In this document: one piece after another, positions 18,200 to 27,327 of the stretch
Position numbering within the stretch: the stretch's first letter is position 1
How the letters are laid out: every line of letters starts with the position of its first letter
Notes under the pieces: model-generated
Told to the model about the DNA's origin: nothing
The model's input: only the letters and a program-made list of their open reading frames with translations
Database searches by the model: none
Program-made: the position numbers and the translations under genes
Source of the DNA: Betaproteobacteria bacterium
GTDB taxonomy: Bacteria > Pseudomonadota > Gammaproteobacteria > Burkholderiales > Casimicrobiaceae
DNA length: 45,727 bases
Assembly: GCA_005881895.1 (NCBI GenBank)
Contig: VBCG01000056.1
Span: 1 to 45,727 of the forward strand
Direction: 5' to 3'

Positions 18200-19279
18200 A
18201 TGCGCGTCGTCAATTTCAGCGCCGGACCCGCAGTGATTCCGGAGGTCGTCCTGCAGCAGGCTGCGGCCGAGATGCTCGACTGGCATGGCAGCGGCATGTC
18301 GGTGATGGAGATGAGCCATCGCGGCAAGGAATTCATCAGCATTGCGGCGAAAGCCGAAGCCGACTTGCGGGCGCTCCTCGCAATTCCGGCCAATTACAAG
18401 CTGTTGTTCCTGCAAGGCGGCGCTATCGGGGAAAACGCAATCGTCCCGATGAATCTGCTCGCCGGGCGCACGGTGGCCGACTACGTCAACACCGGCGAAT
18501 GGTCGAAGAAGTCGATCAAGGAAGCGAAGAAGTACTGCACTGTCAGCATCGCCGCGTCAGCGGAGGACAAGGGCTTTACGTACGTACCCACGCAGGAGCG
18601 CTGGAAGCTCACCCCGGGGGCGGCGTATGTTCACGTCTGCACGAATGAGACGATCGGCGGCGTCGAATATCAATGGACGCCGGATACGGGCGACGTGCCG
18701 CTGGTCGCCGACATGTCGTCGCATTTGCTGTCGCGCGCTGTCGACGTGTCGAAATTCGGCATCATCTACGGCGGCGCCCAAAAGAACGCCGGTTCGGCGG
18801 GTTTGACGCTCGTCATCGTTCGCGACGACCTGCTCGACCGCGCGTTGCCCATCACGCCATCGGCTTTTCATTGGAAGGCGCAGGCCGAAGCCGAATCGAT
18901 GGTCAACACGCCGGCGACCTACGCGATCTATATTGCGGGATTGGTCTTCCAGTGGCTTCTCGCACAAGGCGGCGTTGCCGCGATTGAGCGCGTGAACATC
19001 GCCAAGGCCGCGCTTCTCTACGACTATCTCGATCAGACGCCGTTCTATCGAAGCGTCGTGCGCAAAGAGGATCGTTCGCGGATGAACGTCCCATTCAAGC
19101 TGCGCGACGAGTCGCTCGACGAGGCGTTCCTCAAAGGCGCGAACGAGCAGGGCATGGTGCAGCTCAAGGGCCATCGGTCCGTCGGCGGCATGCGCGCGTC
19201 GATCTACAACGCGATGCCCATCGAAGGCGTTCGCAGATTGGTCGACTACATGAAGGACTTCGAGCGGCGACACGGATAA
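18200..19279 (+). CDS. serC: phosphoserine aminotransferase
   Basis: A 359-residue class V aminotransferase that converts 3-phosphohydroxypyruvate and glutamate to phosphoserine; it also serves pyridoxal-phosphate synthesis in many proteobacteria. The N-terminal [15 protein letters not shown] and [12 protein letters not shown] blocks are diagnostic. The PLP-binding Lys is about residue 195 in [11 protein letters not shown]. The C-terminal [16 protein letters not shown] block binds phosphate. Length is normal. The next gene, 13 bases downstream, encodes phosphoglycerate dehydrogenase, the preceding step of serine synthesis, so the two form an operon. The upstream region has no obvious strong promoter; it may be read from the formyltransferase gene. 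Confidence 0.97.
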   Translation: MRVVNFSAGPAVIPEVVLQQAAAEMLDWHGSGMSVMEMSHRGKEFISIAAKAEADLRALLAIPANYKLLFLQGGAIGENAIVPMNLLAGRTVADYVNTGEWSKKSIKEAKKYCTVSIAASAEDKGFTYVPTQERWKLTPGAAYVHVCTNETIGGVEYQWTPDTGDVPLVADMSSHLLSRAVDVSKFGIIYGGAQKNAGSAGLTLVIVRDDLLDRALPITPSAFHWKAQAEAESMVNTPATYAIYIAGLVFQWLLAQGGVAAIERVNIAKAALLYDYLDQTPFYRSVVRKEDRSRMNVPFKLRDESLDEAFLKGANEQGMVQLKGHRSVGGMRASIYNAMPIEGVRRLVDYMKDFERRHG

Positions 19280-19292
19280 GAAAAAACAAGCG

Positions 19293-20477
19293 ATGAAATA
19301 TCAGATCCTCACGTACAACCAGATTTCCGCGCAGGGGCTGCACCGTTTCCCGAGCGCGCGCTACGCCATCGGGAAGGCGGTCGAACATCCGGACGCGATC
19401 GTCTTGCGTTCGCACGACTTGCGCACGACACCCATTCCGGCAAGCGTCAAGGCGATCGGTCGCGCGGGCTCGGGCACGAACAACATTCCGGTCGCCGACA
19501 TGTCGAAGCGCGGTGTGCCGGTTTTCAACGCTCCCGGCGCGAATGCAAACGCCGTAAAGGAGCTGGTCTTCGCCGCCTTGCTGATAGCCGCCCGCAATGT
19601 CGTTCCGGCGCTCCGTTATGTGACGAGTCTCGACAGCGGTGGGGCGGATCTCGCGCAGCGCGTCGAGGAAGGGAAGAAGAGCTTCGCCGGCGTCGAGCTG
19701 CCCGGGAAAACCTTGGGCATCATCGGACTTGGCGCCATCGGGAGCCTCGTTGCCGATACGGCGATAAAGCTCGGGATGAAGGTAACGGGCTTCGATCCGG
19801 AAATCACCGTCGACGCCGCGTGGCGGCTGCCGTCGAGCGTGCGGCGCGCACACAGCATCGAGGAGCTGTTGAAGCATTCGGATTTCGTGACGCTGCACGT
19901 TCCGCTGCTGGCCGTGACGCGTCATCTGATCGACCAAGAGCGGCTCTCCGCGATGAAGGCCGGCGCTTCACTGTTGAATTTTGCGCGCGACGCGATCGTC
20001 GATGAGCAAGCAGTGATTGCGGCGCTCCGCAACCATCGGCTCAAATATTATCTGTGTGATTTTCCCAGTGCCGCGCTCCTTCACGAGCCCGGCGTCGCGG
20101 CGTTGCCTCATTTGGGCGCGTCCACAGAAGAAGCCGAAGAAAACTGCGCGATCATGGTCGTCGATCAGGTGCGCGAGTTTCTGGAGAACGGCGTGATCGC
20201 CAATGCCGTCAACTTTCCCAACGTCGACATGTCGCGCGAGTCGCCGTTCCGCATCGCGATCGCCAACGCCAACGTGCCCAACATGGTCGGCCAGATCTCC
20301 ACGACGATGGCGAAGGCCGGTCTCAACATTCACAACATGGTGAACAAATCGCGCGGCGAGATGGCCTACACGCTCGTCGACGTCGATAGCCCCATCCAGC
20401 CATCGGTGATCGATGCAATATCGACGATTGACGGCGTGCTGTCGGTGCGCGCGATCCCGGCACAAAGCGCGGGCTGA
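19293..20477 (+). CDS. serA: D-3-phosphoglycerate dehydrogenase with ACT domain
   Basis: A 394-residue D-isomer-specific 2-hydroxyacid dehydrogenase. The NAD-binding GLGAIG is at residues 145-150. The active-site Arg lies in NFARDAIVDE and the His in LPHLGASTEEAEENCA. The C-terminal 70 or so residues (IANANVPNMVGQISTTMAKA, NIHNMVNKSRGEMAYTLVD) form an ACT domain, which in SerA binds serine for feedback inhibition. Compared with E. coli SerA the cofactor domain has FARD instead of SRG, a variation within short PGDHs. It follows serC by 13 bases and completes the first two steps of serine synthesis. Confidence 0.95.
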   Translation: MKYQILTYNQISAQGLHRFPSARYAIGKAVEHPDAIVLRSHDLRTTPIPASVKAIGRAGSGTNNIPVADMSKRGVPVFNAPGANANAVKELVFAALLIAARNVVPALRYVTSLDSGGADLAQRVEEGKKSFAGVELPGKTLGIIGLGAIGSLVADTAIKLGMKVTGFDPEITVDAAWRLPSSVRRAHSIEELLKHSDFVTLHVPLLAVTRHLIDQERLSAMKAGASLLNFARDAIVDEQAVIAALRNHRLKYYLCDFPSAALLHEPGVAALPHLGASTEEAEENCAIMVVDQVREFLENGVIANAVNFPNVDMSRESPFRIAIANANVPNMVGQISTTMAKAGLNIHNMVNKSRGEMAYTLVDVDSPIQPSVIDAISTIDGVLSVRAIPAQSAG

Positions 20478-20493
20478 TACCGCTCGAGGGACA

Positions 20494-21252
20494 ATGCGCA
20501 CCGTCGTTTCGTGCGGCCGCTTGATTTTCGCGGCGCTGGCGATTCATGCAACGCTCGCGAGCGCGGAACTTTGGGGCTACGTGGACGACGGCGGTATCGC
20601 GCATTTCGCGACGCATCGCGTCGACGAACGCTATCAGCTGTTTTTCAGAGGACCTACCAGCCTCGATGCGCCGGATACCCGTGCGCCGGCTCCGCGCGGT
20701 TCGCTGGAGCAGACCGCGCTGTACCGACGCGTCATCGACCACCCGAACCTCCGGCGCTTCGCCTGGCTGATCGAGCGCAACGCAAAATCGCATTCGCTCG
20801 ATCCGGCGTTGGTCAAAGCCGTCATTGCGGTCGAGTCGGCGTTCGAGCCGGATGCCGTGTCGGCGAAGGGCGCGCTCGGCCTGATGCAGATCATTCCGGC
20901 AACGGCCGCTCGCTACGGGCTTGCCGAGCAACGCAATCGCACGATTGCGCAGCAACTTCTCGATCCGCCGACCAACGTTCGCATCGGCGTTCGATACTTG
21001 CGCGATCTTCTCGATCTTTTCGGCGACGACCTCGGCTTGGCGCTCGCGGCCTACAACGCCGGTGAAGAATCGGTCCGTCAAAGCGGCAATCGCATTCCAC
21101 CTTTTCCGGAGACACGCGAATACGTCGCGCTCGTCCGCCAATTTCAGGCGCTGTATCGACCACCGGACGCGACGTCGCCGAGCGTATCGCATCCTCATCT
21201 CGAGTTGCGCTCGACGCGCGATTCGCGTCCCCCAAATTTGCGCACACCCTGA
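20494..21252 (+). CDS. lytic transglycosylase with N-terminal DUF4124-like segment
   Basis: A 252-residue exported murein hydrolase. GAGGGA 3-8 bases before ATG 20494 sets the start; a signal peptide follows (RLIFAALAIHATLASA). Residues 25-60 (ELWGYVDDGGIAHFAT) resemble the short DUF4124 module. The C-terminal SLT domain has the catalytic Glu114 in IAVESAFEPDAVSAKGALGL, then LMQIIPATAARYGL and AAYNAGEESV. It cleaves peptidoglycan between MurNAc and GlcNAc, forming anhydro-MurNAc, in the periplasm. Start overlaps nothing; it follows serA by 16 bases but is functionally unrelated. Confidence 0.93.
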   Translation: MRTVVSCGRLIFAALAIHATLASAELWGYVDDGGIAHFATHRVDERYQLFFRGPTSLDAPDTRAPAPRGSLEQTALYRRVIDHPNLRRFAWLIERNAKSHSLDPALVKAVIAVESAFEPDAVSAKGALGLMQIIPATAARYGLAEQRNRTIAQQLLDPPTNVRIGVRYLRDLLDLFGDDLGLALAAYNAGEESVRQSGNRIPPFPETREYVALVRQFQALYRPPDATSPSVSHPHLELRSTRDSRPPNLRTP

Positions 21253-21394
21253 TAGGGCCCCGCGGGACACACCAACGAGCGTTCCACCGATCTGGCGTAG
21301 AATCAGCTTGCGCCGACGTACACTACAAGAAAGTGGCGCCGAGCCGCTGATTGGCGGGGTGATGTTTCAGGCGTTCTAGCCAGGGGGAATCAAC

Positions 21395-21955
21395 ATGGCC
21401 GATCAAGCTGCAACGAGCGATTCTGCGCGTGTTGCGCGCTGGGTCACGATACTGGGCGTCGTCATGATCGTCGCGGGATTTCTCGCTGTCATAGCGCCGG
21501 GACCGGCGGCACTCGCGGCGACGATCTTCTTCGGCGCGATGTTCTTTGTGGGCGGCGTTGCGGAGGTCGCCCATGCAGTCGCAACGCGCAACGAGACGGG
21601 CTTCGGCTGGAAGCTCTTGTCGGGAATCGCGATGATCGTGCTGGGCGCGCTGTTCGCGATATTCCCGCTCGCGGGCATCGCGACACTCGCGCTTCTCGTC
21701 GGCGGGCTGTTGCTGGTGCACGGCGCAGGCAGCGTGATGCTGGCGCTCAAGCGAAGGCCGGGGCGCGGCTGGGGCTGGATACTGTTCGATGGGGCGCTGT
21801 CGATCGTGCTGGCGATCCTGATCGCTGCCGGATGGCCCGCGAGCTCCATCCCCATCATCGGTTTGCTCGCTGGGTTCTCGCTGATCTCTGCCGGCGTGTG
21901 GCGGATCATGCTGGCGCGCGCGCTGCGCGAGGAGCCGCCGCCCCAGCCGGCGTAG
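21395..21955 (+). CDS. HdeD/DUF308 family membrane protein
   Basis: A 186-residue protein with six hydrophobic segments, for example VTILGVVMIVAGFLAVIAPG, AATIFFGAMFFVGGVAEVAH and LLSGIAMIVLGALFAIFPLA. The paired-helix repeats match HdeD-type proteins, which in E. coli protect against acid at high cell density. CAGGGGGA lies about 6 bases before the ATG. A TAGAAT at 21297-21302 may be its -10, giving an 87-base leader. Its stop is one base from the end of the oppositely oriented ThDP enzyme gene. The function in this organism is inferred only from family. Confidence 0.85.
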   Translation: MADQAATSDSARVARWVTILGVVMIVAGFLAVIAPGPAALAATIFFGAMFFVGGVAEVAHAVATRNETGFGWKLLSGIAMIVLGALFAIFPLAGIATLALLVGGLLLVHGAGSVMLALKRRPGRGWGWILFDGALSIVLAILIAAGWPASSIPIIGLLAGFSLISAGVWRIMLARALREEPPPQPA

Positions 21956-21956
21956 C

Positions 21957-23630
21957 TCAATCGCTCTTCGCTTTTCGTCCTTGTTCGCGTAACGCGTCGA
22001 GTGTCGTGTTCGGCGTCAACGCTTGCGGATCGAGCTTGACGTGCAGCAGCGCGGGCCCGTCCGTTGCGAGCGCACGCTCGAACGCCGGCGCGAATTGCGC
22101 GGTGGAAGCGATCGTTTCGCCCATCGCGCCATAGGCGCGCGCCAACGCCGCGAAATCCGGATTGACGAGTGAGGTACCCGACACACGGTCGGGATAGTGC
22201 CGCTCCTGATGCATGCGAATCGTGCCGTACATGCCGTTGTCGATCACGACGAACACAATCGCCAGGCGATACTGGACCGCGGTGGCGAGCTCTTGTCCAT
22301 TCATCAGGAAACAACCATCGCCGTTCCACGAAAGCACGACACGGTCGCGATGGACGAGCTTCGCCGCGACCGCAGCGGGCACGCCGTAGCCCATCGATCC
22401 CGAATAGGGCGCAAGCTGGGTTCGGTACGACCGGTAGCGAAAAATGCGATGCATCCACGTTGCGTAATTGCCGGCACCGTTTGCGACGATCGCGTTCTCC
22501 GGCAAGCGTTCGTCGAGCCAACGGACGATCTGCCAGAGATCGACGGCACCGGGCACTGTCCGCGGCAATCGCCAGGTTTCGTATTCGGCATGTGCGTCGC
22601 GCGCGAGACTGCGCCAGGAGGTCGCGGCGGGCAGCGACTCCGTGAGCGCCTCGATGAACTCGAGTGGCGTCGCGTTGACCGCGATGGCCGGTTGATAAAC
22701 ACGGCCCAGCTCGTCGCTGCCCGGATGCACGTGAATCAACGTCTGCCGCGGGGTCGGCGCTTCAACCAGCGTATAGCCCGATGTCGTCATTTCGCCCAAG
22801 CGTTCACCGACGACAAGCAGGACGTCAGCATCGCGCACCCGCCCAGCCAAGTGGGGGTTAATTGCGATGCCGACGTCGCCGGCGTATTGAGGATAGCGAT
22901 TGTCGAACAGGTCCTGATGGCGAAACGCGCATGCAACCGGCAGTCCGATACGTTCGGCGAGCACTCGCAGCGCCGCGCAGGCATCGCGGTCCCAGCGGCT
23001 GCCTCCCGCAAGGAGGAGCGGGCGTTGCGCTCGCGCAAGCGCTTCGCACACAGCCGCAATCTGCGTGCGCGTTGGCGCAATCGGCAAAGCGTCGACGCGA
23101 TTGGCATCGTGGATTTCACATCGTGCGGCAAGCACGTCTTCCGGAAGCGCCAAGACGACGGGGCCGGGGCGGCCCGCCATTGCAATCCGAAACGCGTGTG
23201 CGACGTATTCCGGAATGCGCTCGACGCGATCGATCTGCGCGGCCCACTTCGTCGTGCTGCCGTACATGCGGCGATAGTCGATTTCCTGGAAGGCTTCGCG
23301 ATCGGCAAGGTCGCTTCCCACCTGGCCGACCAGTACGATCATCGGCGTCGAGTCCTGCGCCGCGGTGTGGATGCCGATGGCCGCATTCGACGCGCCGGGA
23401 CCGCGCGTCACGAGGGCAACGCCCGGGCGGCCGGTCAATTTTCCGTACGCGTCCGCCATGTATGCCGCGCCGCCTTCGTGCCGGCAGACGACGAATATCA
23501 GTCGATCGGCAACATCGTAGAGCGCGTCCAGTACCGGCAAGTAACTTTCGCCCGGGACGCCGAACGCATGGGTCGTGCCTTGGGCGATCAAGTTCGCGAC
23601 AAGGATTTCGCCGCCGGAGCGCGATGGCAT
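21957..23630 (-). CDS. thiamine-diphosphate-dependent enzyme (acetolactate-synthase-like)
   Basis: A 557-residue ThDP enzyme with the three-domain layout of acetolactate synthase large subunits. The cofactor-activating Glu is about residue 52 in CRHEGGAAYMADAYGKLTG. The ThDP/Mg motif spans NGDGCFLMNGQELATA to VVIDN. The stretch GPGASNAAIGIHTAAQDSTP is also typical. No small regulatory subunit (ilvN) is adjacent, so it is probably not the biosynthetic enzyme. Relatives include benzoylformate decarboxylase-like and oxalyl-CoA-like enzymes, and the substrate cannot be read from sequence. It is transcribed alone, and its 3' end abuts the HdeD-like gene. Confidence 0.88.
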   Translation of the reverse strand: MPSRSGGEILVANLIAQGTTHAFGVPGESYLPVLDALYDVADRLIFVVCRHEGGAAYMADAYGKLTGRPGVALVTRGPGASNAAIGIHTAAQDSTPMIVLVGQVGSDLADREAFQEIDYRRMYGSTTKWAAQIDRVERIPEYVAHAFRIAMAGRPGPVVLALPEDVLAARCEIHDANRVDALPIAPTRTQIAAVCEALARAQRPLLLAGGSRWDRDACAALRVLAERIGLPVACAFRHQDLFDNRYPQYAGDVGIAINPHLAGRVRDADVLLVVGERLGEMTTSGYTLVEAPTPRQTLIHVHPGSDELGRVYQPAIAVNATPLEFIEALTESLPAATSWRSLARDAHAEYETWRLPRTVPGAVDLWQIVRWLDERLPENAIVANGAGNYATWMHRIFRYRSYRTQLAPYSGSMGYGVPAAVAAKLVHRDRVVLSWNGDGCFLMNGQELATAVQYRLAIVFVVIDNGMYGTIRMHQERHYPDRVSGTSLVNPDFAALARAYGAMGETIASTAQFAPAFERALATDGPALLHVKLDPQALTPNTTLDALREQGRKAKSD

Positions 23631-23689
23631 CGTGAATAATCGGACGGACAGGTCGATTCGATTCTACGCGACGCGGGGCTCGGCCACCC

Positions 23690-23695
23690 TATAAT
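23690..23695 (+). promoter_or_regulatory. -10 element (TATAAT) for the MscS-like gene
   Basis: A perfect TATAAT lies 50 bases upstream of the ATG at 23746. No clear -35 is present at 17 bases, so an activator or an extended contact may be needed. Confidence 0.4.
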
Positions 23696-23745
23696 CGCGG
23701 CGTTCCGCCTCTCGCTCAAGCGTCCGTTCAGAAACTCTCACCGTC

Positions 23746-25254
23746 ATGCCGACCTTCGACACGCTGTACGACGCCTTCTGCTACACGCTGGCGGGCATCT
23801 TGTTCGCCGTGATCACGATGCGGGTGCGGCGCGACCTCCGCGCGGGCTCCGTGCAGATGATCGTGCTGTTGCTCCTTGGCCTGTTGATGCTGACGCTGCT
23901 TTACGAGTTCGGCGCCGGATTCGCCGACGGCACGCTGGCTGTCGTGATACGAGAAGCGCTGCTCGCGCTGCTCGCGATCGGGTTCGCGCGGATTGCGATC
24001 AGCTTCGTTTTCCAGACGCTGCTTCGCAAGGCCGACATTCCGCGGATCCTCGCCGACGTGCTGTTCGTGCTGGTGCTCGTTGTCTATGCGCTCTACCGCA
24101 TGCATGTCGATGGCGTCAATCTGGTCTCGATCGTCGCCTCTGCAGGGGTGCTGGCCGGCGGAATTGCGTTCTCGCTGCAACAGACGCTGAACAACCTTTG
24201 GGGCGGGGTGGCGCTGCAGCTGGACAACACGTGCCGAATCGGCGACTGGGTGCGCATCGATAACATCATCGGACAGATTATCGACATCCGTTGGCGCTAT
24301 CTCTCGATCGCAACGAACAGTGGCGAAACCGTCATCATCCCGAACGCGAACCTGATGCAGAATCGCGTGACCGTCCTCGCGCGCCGCGGCGACGTGCGAA
24401 CGTCGTGGCGGCGTGAGCTCGAATTCAGCGTGTCGTACAAGACGCCGCCAAGCCACGTCATCACCACGGTGCAGACGGCGCTCGAGCGAGCCGAGATGAC
24501 AAACGTCGCGAAGGCGCCGTCGCTCGAGGTCACTTGCCGCCACTTCTCCGACAGCGGCATCACGTACGCGGTGCTTTACTGGCTTGCCGACCTTCGCTAC
24601 GACCTGCAAACCGACTCGAACGTGCGCGTGCACATCCACGCGGCTCTGCGGCGCGAAAAGATGGAGATTCCGTTCCCGCACCGCGTTTTGATCGACGGCG
24701 GCGAACTGTCTCGGGGCGGCGCAAGCGACGAAGCGTTGGCGAAGCGATTCGCAACGCTTTCCGAGATCGAGCTGTTTGCGCCGATGACACCGGAGGAGCG
24801 GCGCGCTTTGGCGTCCGAATTGACGGATTGCGTGTACGTCCGCAACGACGTGATCTCGCGGCGCGGCGAAGTGGCCGATTCGCTGTACGTTCTCGCGCAA
24901 GGCAAAGTCGCGATCTATGGCGAGGCCGACGGCGGACAGACGCGACCGCGACTCGCGACGCTCGCAGCGCCGGCGAACTTCGGTGAGATGGGTCTGCTGA
25001 CCGGCCAGGCGCGCACCGCGACGGTCATCGCAGAAAGCGACGTGCTGTGTTATCGGCTGGATAAATCCGGTTTCGACGCGATCCTGCGCGCTCGCCCGGA
25101 GCTCGCCGATGGGTTCGCGAAAGTCGTCGCCAAACGTCAGGCCGAAAACGACGCGACGCTGCAAGCTGCCGACGCCGATGCCCGCGCACGGATGGCGGTC
25201 AGCCGGGCTTCGGAGCTCGTGCGCCGGATTCGTCAGTGCTTCAATATCACGTAG
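23746..25254 (+). CDS. MscS-family mechanosensitive channel with cyclic-nucleotide-binding domain
   Basis: A 502-residue inner-membrane protein. Four or so N-terminal hydrophobic segments come first (for example QMIVLLLLGLLMLTLLYEF and DVLFVLVLVVYALYRM). The MscS pore and beta domain follow: ASAGVLAGGIAFSLQQTLNN, LWGGVALQLDNTCRIGDWV, and NSGETVIIPNANLM. From about residue 350 a second domain has the layout of a CRP-type cyclic-nucleotide-binding fold (LFAPMTPEERRALA, VYVRNDVISRRGEVADSLYV, FGEMGLLTGQARTATV). Such fusions exist in other bacteria (MscCG/MSL-CNB type) and suggest gating by a nucleotide as well as by tension (inference). The PTARTA-like phosphate contact is seen as GQARTATV. Ends one base from prmB. 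Confidence 0.9.
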   Translation: MPTFDTLYDAFCYTLAGILFAVITMRVRRDLRAGSVQMIVLLLLGLLMLTLLYEFGAGFADGTLAVVIREALLALLAIGFARIAISFVFQTLLRKADIPRILADVLFVLVLVVYALYRMHVDGVNLVSIVASAGVLAGGIAFSLQQTLNNLWGGVALQLDNTCRIGDWVRIDNIIGQIIDIRWRYLSIATNSGETVIIPNANLMQNRVTVLARRGDVRTSWRRELEFSVSYKTPPSHVITTVQTALERAEMTNVAKAPSLEVTCRHFSDSGITYAVLYWLADLRYDLQTDSNVRVHIHAALRREKMEIPFPHRVLIDGGELSRGGASDEALAKRFATLSEIELFAPMTPEERRALASELTDCVYVRNDVISRRGEVADSLYVLAQGKVAIYGEADGGQTRPRLATLAAPANFGEMGLLTGQARTATVIAESDVLCYRLDKSGFDAILRARPELADGFAKVVAKRQAENDATLQAADADARARMAVSRASELVRRIRQCFNIT

Positions 25255-25255
25255 A

Positions 25256-26152
25256 TCAGCGCACTAGGTCGTCGCGCGTCAGCAGAAACACGGAATCGGT
25301 CGACGGGCGCGTCGCCAGCCACACGAACGGCACGCGCGGGAAAGCGGCTTCGACGGCGGCCTTGCCGCGACCCACTTCGACGACGAGCACGCCGCGCGCA
25401 TTCAGATGGCTTGGCGCCCCGTCGATGATTGCGCGCACGACGTCCAGTCCATCATCGCCGCCGGCCAATGCCAACTCGGGTTCGTGACGGAACTCCGGCG
25501 GCAGCTCCTCCATCGCCATGCTCGTTACGTACGGCGGATTGCTGATGATGAGGTCGTAGGTCTTGTCGCGCAGATTATCGAAGAGATTGGAGCGGATCAG
25601 ATTGATTCGACCGGCGAGGTCGTAATCGCTGACGTTGTGCTGCGCAACCGCCAACGCGTCCGGCGACACATCGACAGCGTCGATATCGGCGTTCGGGTAC
25701 GCGTGCGCAAGCAAGATCGCAAGGCAGCCGGAGCCGGTGCAAAGGTCGAGCGCTTTGCCCACCGCGTCGGCGCTCTCGACGTAGGGCACAAGGCCATCGG
25801 GCAACAACTCGGCGATGTACGAGCGCGGAATGACAACGCGCTTGTCGACATGGAAGCGGAAATCGCCGAGCCATGCTTCGCCCGTCAGATACGCTGCCGG
25901 AATGCGCTCGTCGATGCGGCGGGCGAGCAACGCTGCGATGTCGGCTTGTTCGGCCGACGTCAGGCGCGCATCGAGAAACGGCTCGAGGCGATCCAGCGGC
26001 AGTGACAGCGCATGCAGCAGGAGGTACGCGGCTTCGTCGTATGCGTTCGTCGTTCCATGACCGAACGCAAGGTTCGCTTCACCGAACCGCGTCACGGCGA
26101 AACGCAGCCAATCACGCAGCGTCTCTAATTCCTGCGGCCCTGCGGCGCTCAC
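25256..26152 (-). CDS. prmB: 50S ribosomal protein L3 N5-glutamine methyltransferase
   Basis: A 298-residue SAM-dependent methyltransferase of the HemK/PrmB branch. Motif I is [15 protein letters not shown], and the glutamine-binding NPPY is present as SNPPYVTS. PrmB methylates a glutamine of ribosomal protein L3; PrmC would be expected to be next to prfA, which is not here, and the N-terminus ([20 protein letters not shown]) fits PrmB. It overlaps the dapE stop by 4 bases (ATGA), so both are in one transcript, a pairing seen in many betaproteobacteria. Confidence 0.92.
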   Translation of the reverse strand: MSAAGPQELETLRDWLRFAVTRFGEANLAFGHGTTNAYDEAAYLLLHALSLPLDRLEPFLDARLTSAEQADIAALLARRIDERIPAAYLTGEAWLGDFRFHVDKRVVIPRSYIAELLPDGLVPYVESADAVGKALDLCTGSGCLAILLAHAYPNADIDAVDVSPDALAVAQHNVSDYDLAGRINLIRSNLFDNLRDKTYDLIISNPPYVTSMAMEELPPEFRHEPELALAGGDDGLDVVRAIIDGAPSHLNARGVLVVEVGRGKAAVEAAFPRVPFVWLATRPSTDSVFLLTRDDLVR

Positions 26153-27288
26153 ATTAGCAGTTGTTCCAGCATCCGGCGATAGATCAGCGCCAGGGGCTCG
26201 AGGTCGGCGATCGCGACGTGCTCGTTCAATTTGTGAATCGTCGAATTGACTGGACCCAGTTCGACGATTTCATCGCAAAGGTCCGCAATGAAACGCCCAT
26301 CCGAGGTCCCGCCCACCGTGGACAATACCGGCGTACGACCCGTGACTTCGCGCACGCAGGCCGTCGCGACATCAACCAGGCGACCGCGCTTCGTGAGGAA
26401 CGAGCGGCCGTGGCCGGTCCACACCAGCGCGTAATCGAGCGCATGCCGTTTGAGAATCGATTCGAAGCGTGTCGCGAGCGACTCGCGCGTGCTGGCCGTC
26501 GAATAGCGAAAATTGAACCACAGCTCGAGCGTCCCTGGAATAACGTTTCCGGCGCCCGTGCCGGCGCGAATATTCGAGCATTGCCAGGTGGTGGGCGGAA
26601 AATCGGCATTGCCGTCGTCCCAATGCGTTGCCGCGAGCTCGGCGAGCGCTGGCGCCACCAGATGAATGGGATTGCGGGCAAGGTGCGGATACGCGACATG
26701 GCCCTGAACGCCGTGCACGATCAGCGTACCGGAGAGCGTGCCGCGCCGGCCGTTCTTGATCATGTCTCCCAGCGCGTCGGTTGATGAAGGCTCGCCGACG
26801 ATGCAATAGTCGATTCTTTCGCCGGCAGTTTTGAGCCACTCGACAACGCGTACAGTTCCGTCGATCGATGGACCTTCCTCGTCGGACGTGATCAACAGCG
26901 CGATCGAGCCCGATGGGGATGGCGTCTCGGCGAGATACCTTTCGATCGCAGTGACGAACGCTGCGATCGAGCTCTTCATGTCGGCGGCGCCGCGCCCGTA
27001 GAGATAACCATCACGCTCTGTTGCGATGAACGGATCGGACTGCCACTGATCGAGCGGACCGGACGGAACGACGTCGGTATGTCCGGCGAAGCAGACGAGG
27101 GGATGCGTTTCGCCGCGGCGTGCCCACAAATTCGTGACGCCATTCGCGACGAACGATTCGCAACGAAATCCGAGCGGCGCAAGGCGTGCGGTAAGCAGCG
27201 CCTGGCACCCGGCGTCGTCAGGTGTGATCGAGCGGCGGGCGATCAGTTCGCGCGCGAGCGCAAGCGTGGGCTGGGCCGCCATGTCCAT
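26149..27288 (-). CDS. dapE: succinyl-diaminopimelate desuccinylase
   Basis: A 379-residue M20-family metallohydrolase of the succinylase lysine/DAP pathway that releases succinate and LL-diaminopimelate. The di-zinc site is visible in [13 protein letters not shown] (His, Asp) and [14 protein letters not shown] (Glu pair), with the catalytic Asp in [15 protein letters not shown]. The C-terminal [14 protein letters not shown] is the typical DapE end. Length is normal. MDM at the start allows ATG 27288 or 27282. Coupled to prmB by a 4-base overlap; dapD and dapC lie 10-14 kb away on the same strand. Confidence 0.96.
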   Translation of the reverse strand: MDMAAQPTLALARELIARRSITPDDAGCQALLTARLAPLGFRCESFVANGVTNLWARRGETHPLVCFAGHTDVVPSGPLDQWQSDPFIATERDGYLYGRGAADMKSSIAAFVTAIERYLAETPSPSGSIALLITSDEEGPSIDGTVRVVEWLKTAGERIDYCIVGEPSSTDALGDMIKNGRRGTLSGTLIVHGVQGHVAYPHLARNPIHLVAPALAELAATHWDDGNADFPPTTWQCSNIRAGTGAGNVIPGTLELWFNFRYSTASTRESLATRFESILKRHALDYALVWTGHGRSFLTKRGRLVDVATACVREVTGRTPVLSTVGGTSDGRFIADLCDEIVELGPVNSTIHKLNEHVAIADLEPLALIYRRMLEQLLM

Positions 27289-27327
27289 GCGGCAATGTTA
27301 GCATCGGCGTATCGCAGTTAACGTTTC

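Noticed and set aside
21957-23630. Biosynthetic acetolactate synthase (ilvB)
   Set aside because: No ilvN or ilvC follows and the gene stands alone; the fold is right but the pathway assignment is not supported.
22197-23639. 480-codon plus-strand open frame opposite the ThDP enzyme
   Set aside because: It lies over a gene with an intact ThDP motif and catalytic Glu. The antisense product has no recognisable domain.
23728-25164. 478-codon minus-strand open frame opposite the MscS-like gene
   Set aside because: Shadow of a real gene with membrane segments, pore motif and nucleotide-binding domain; the antisense product is low-complexity and charged.
11393-25254. Search for tRNA genes, CRISPR repeats or transposases to explain the accessory genes
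   Set aside because: No TTCGA-arm cloverleaf, no regularly spaced repeats and no transposase or integrase motifs were recognised anywhere in the window.
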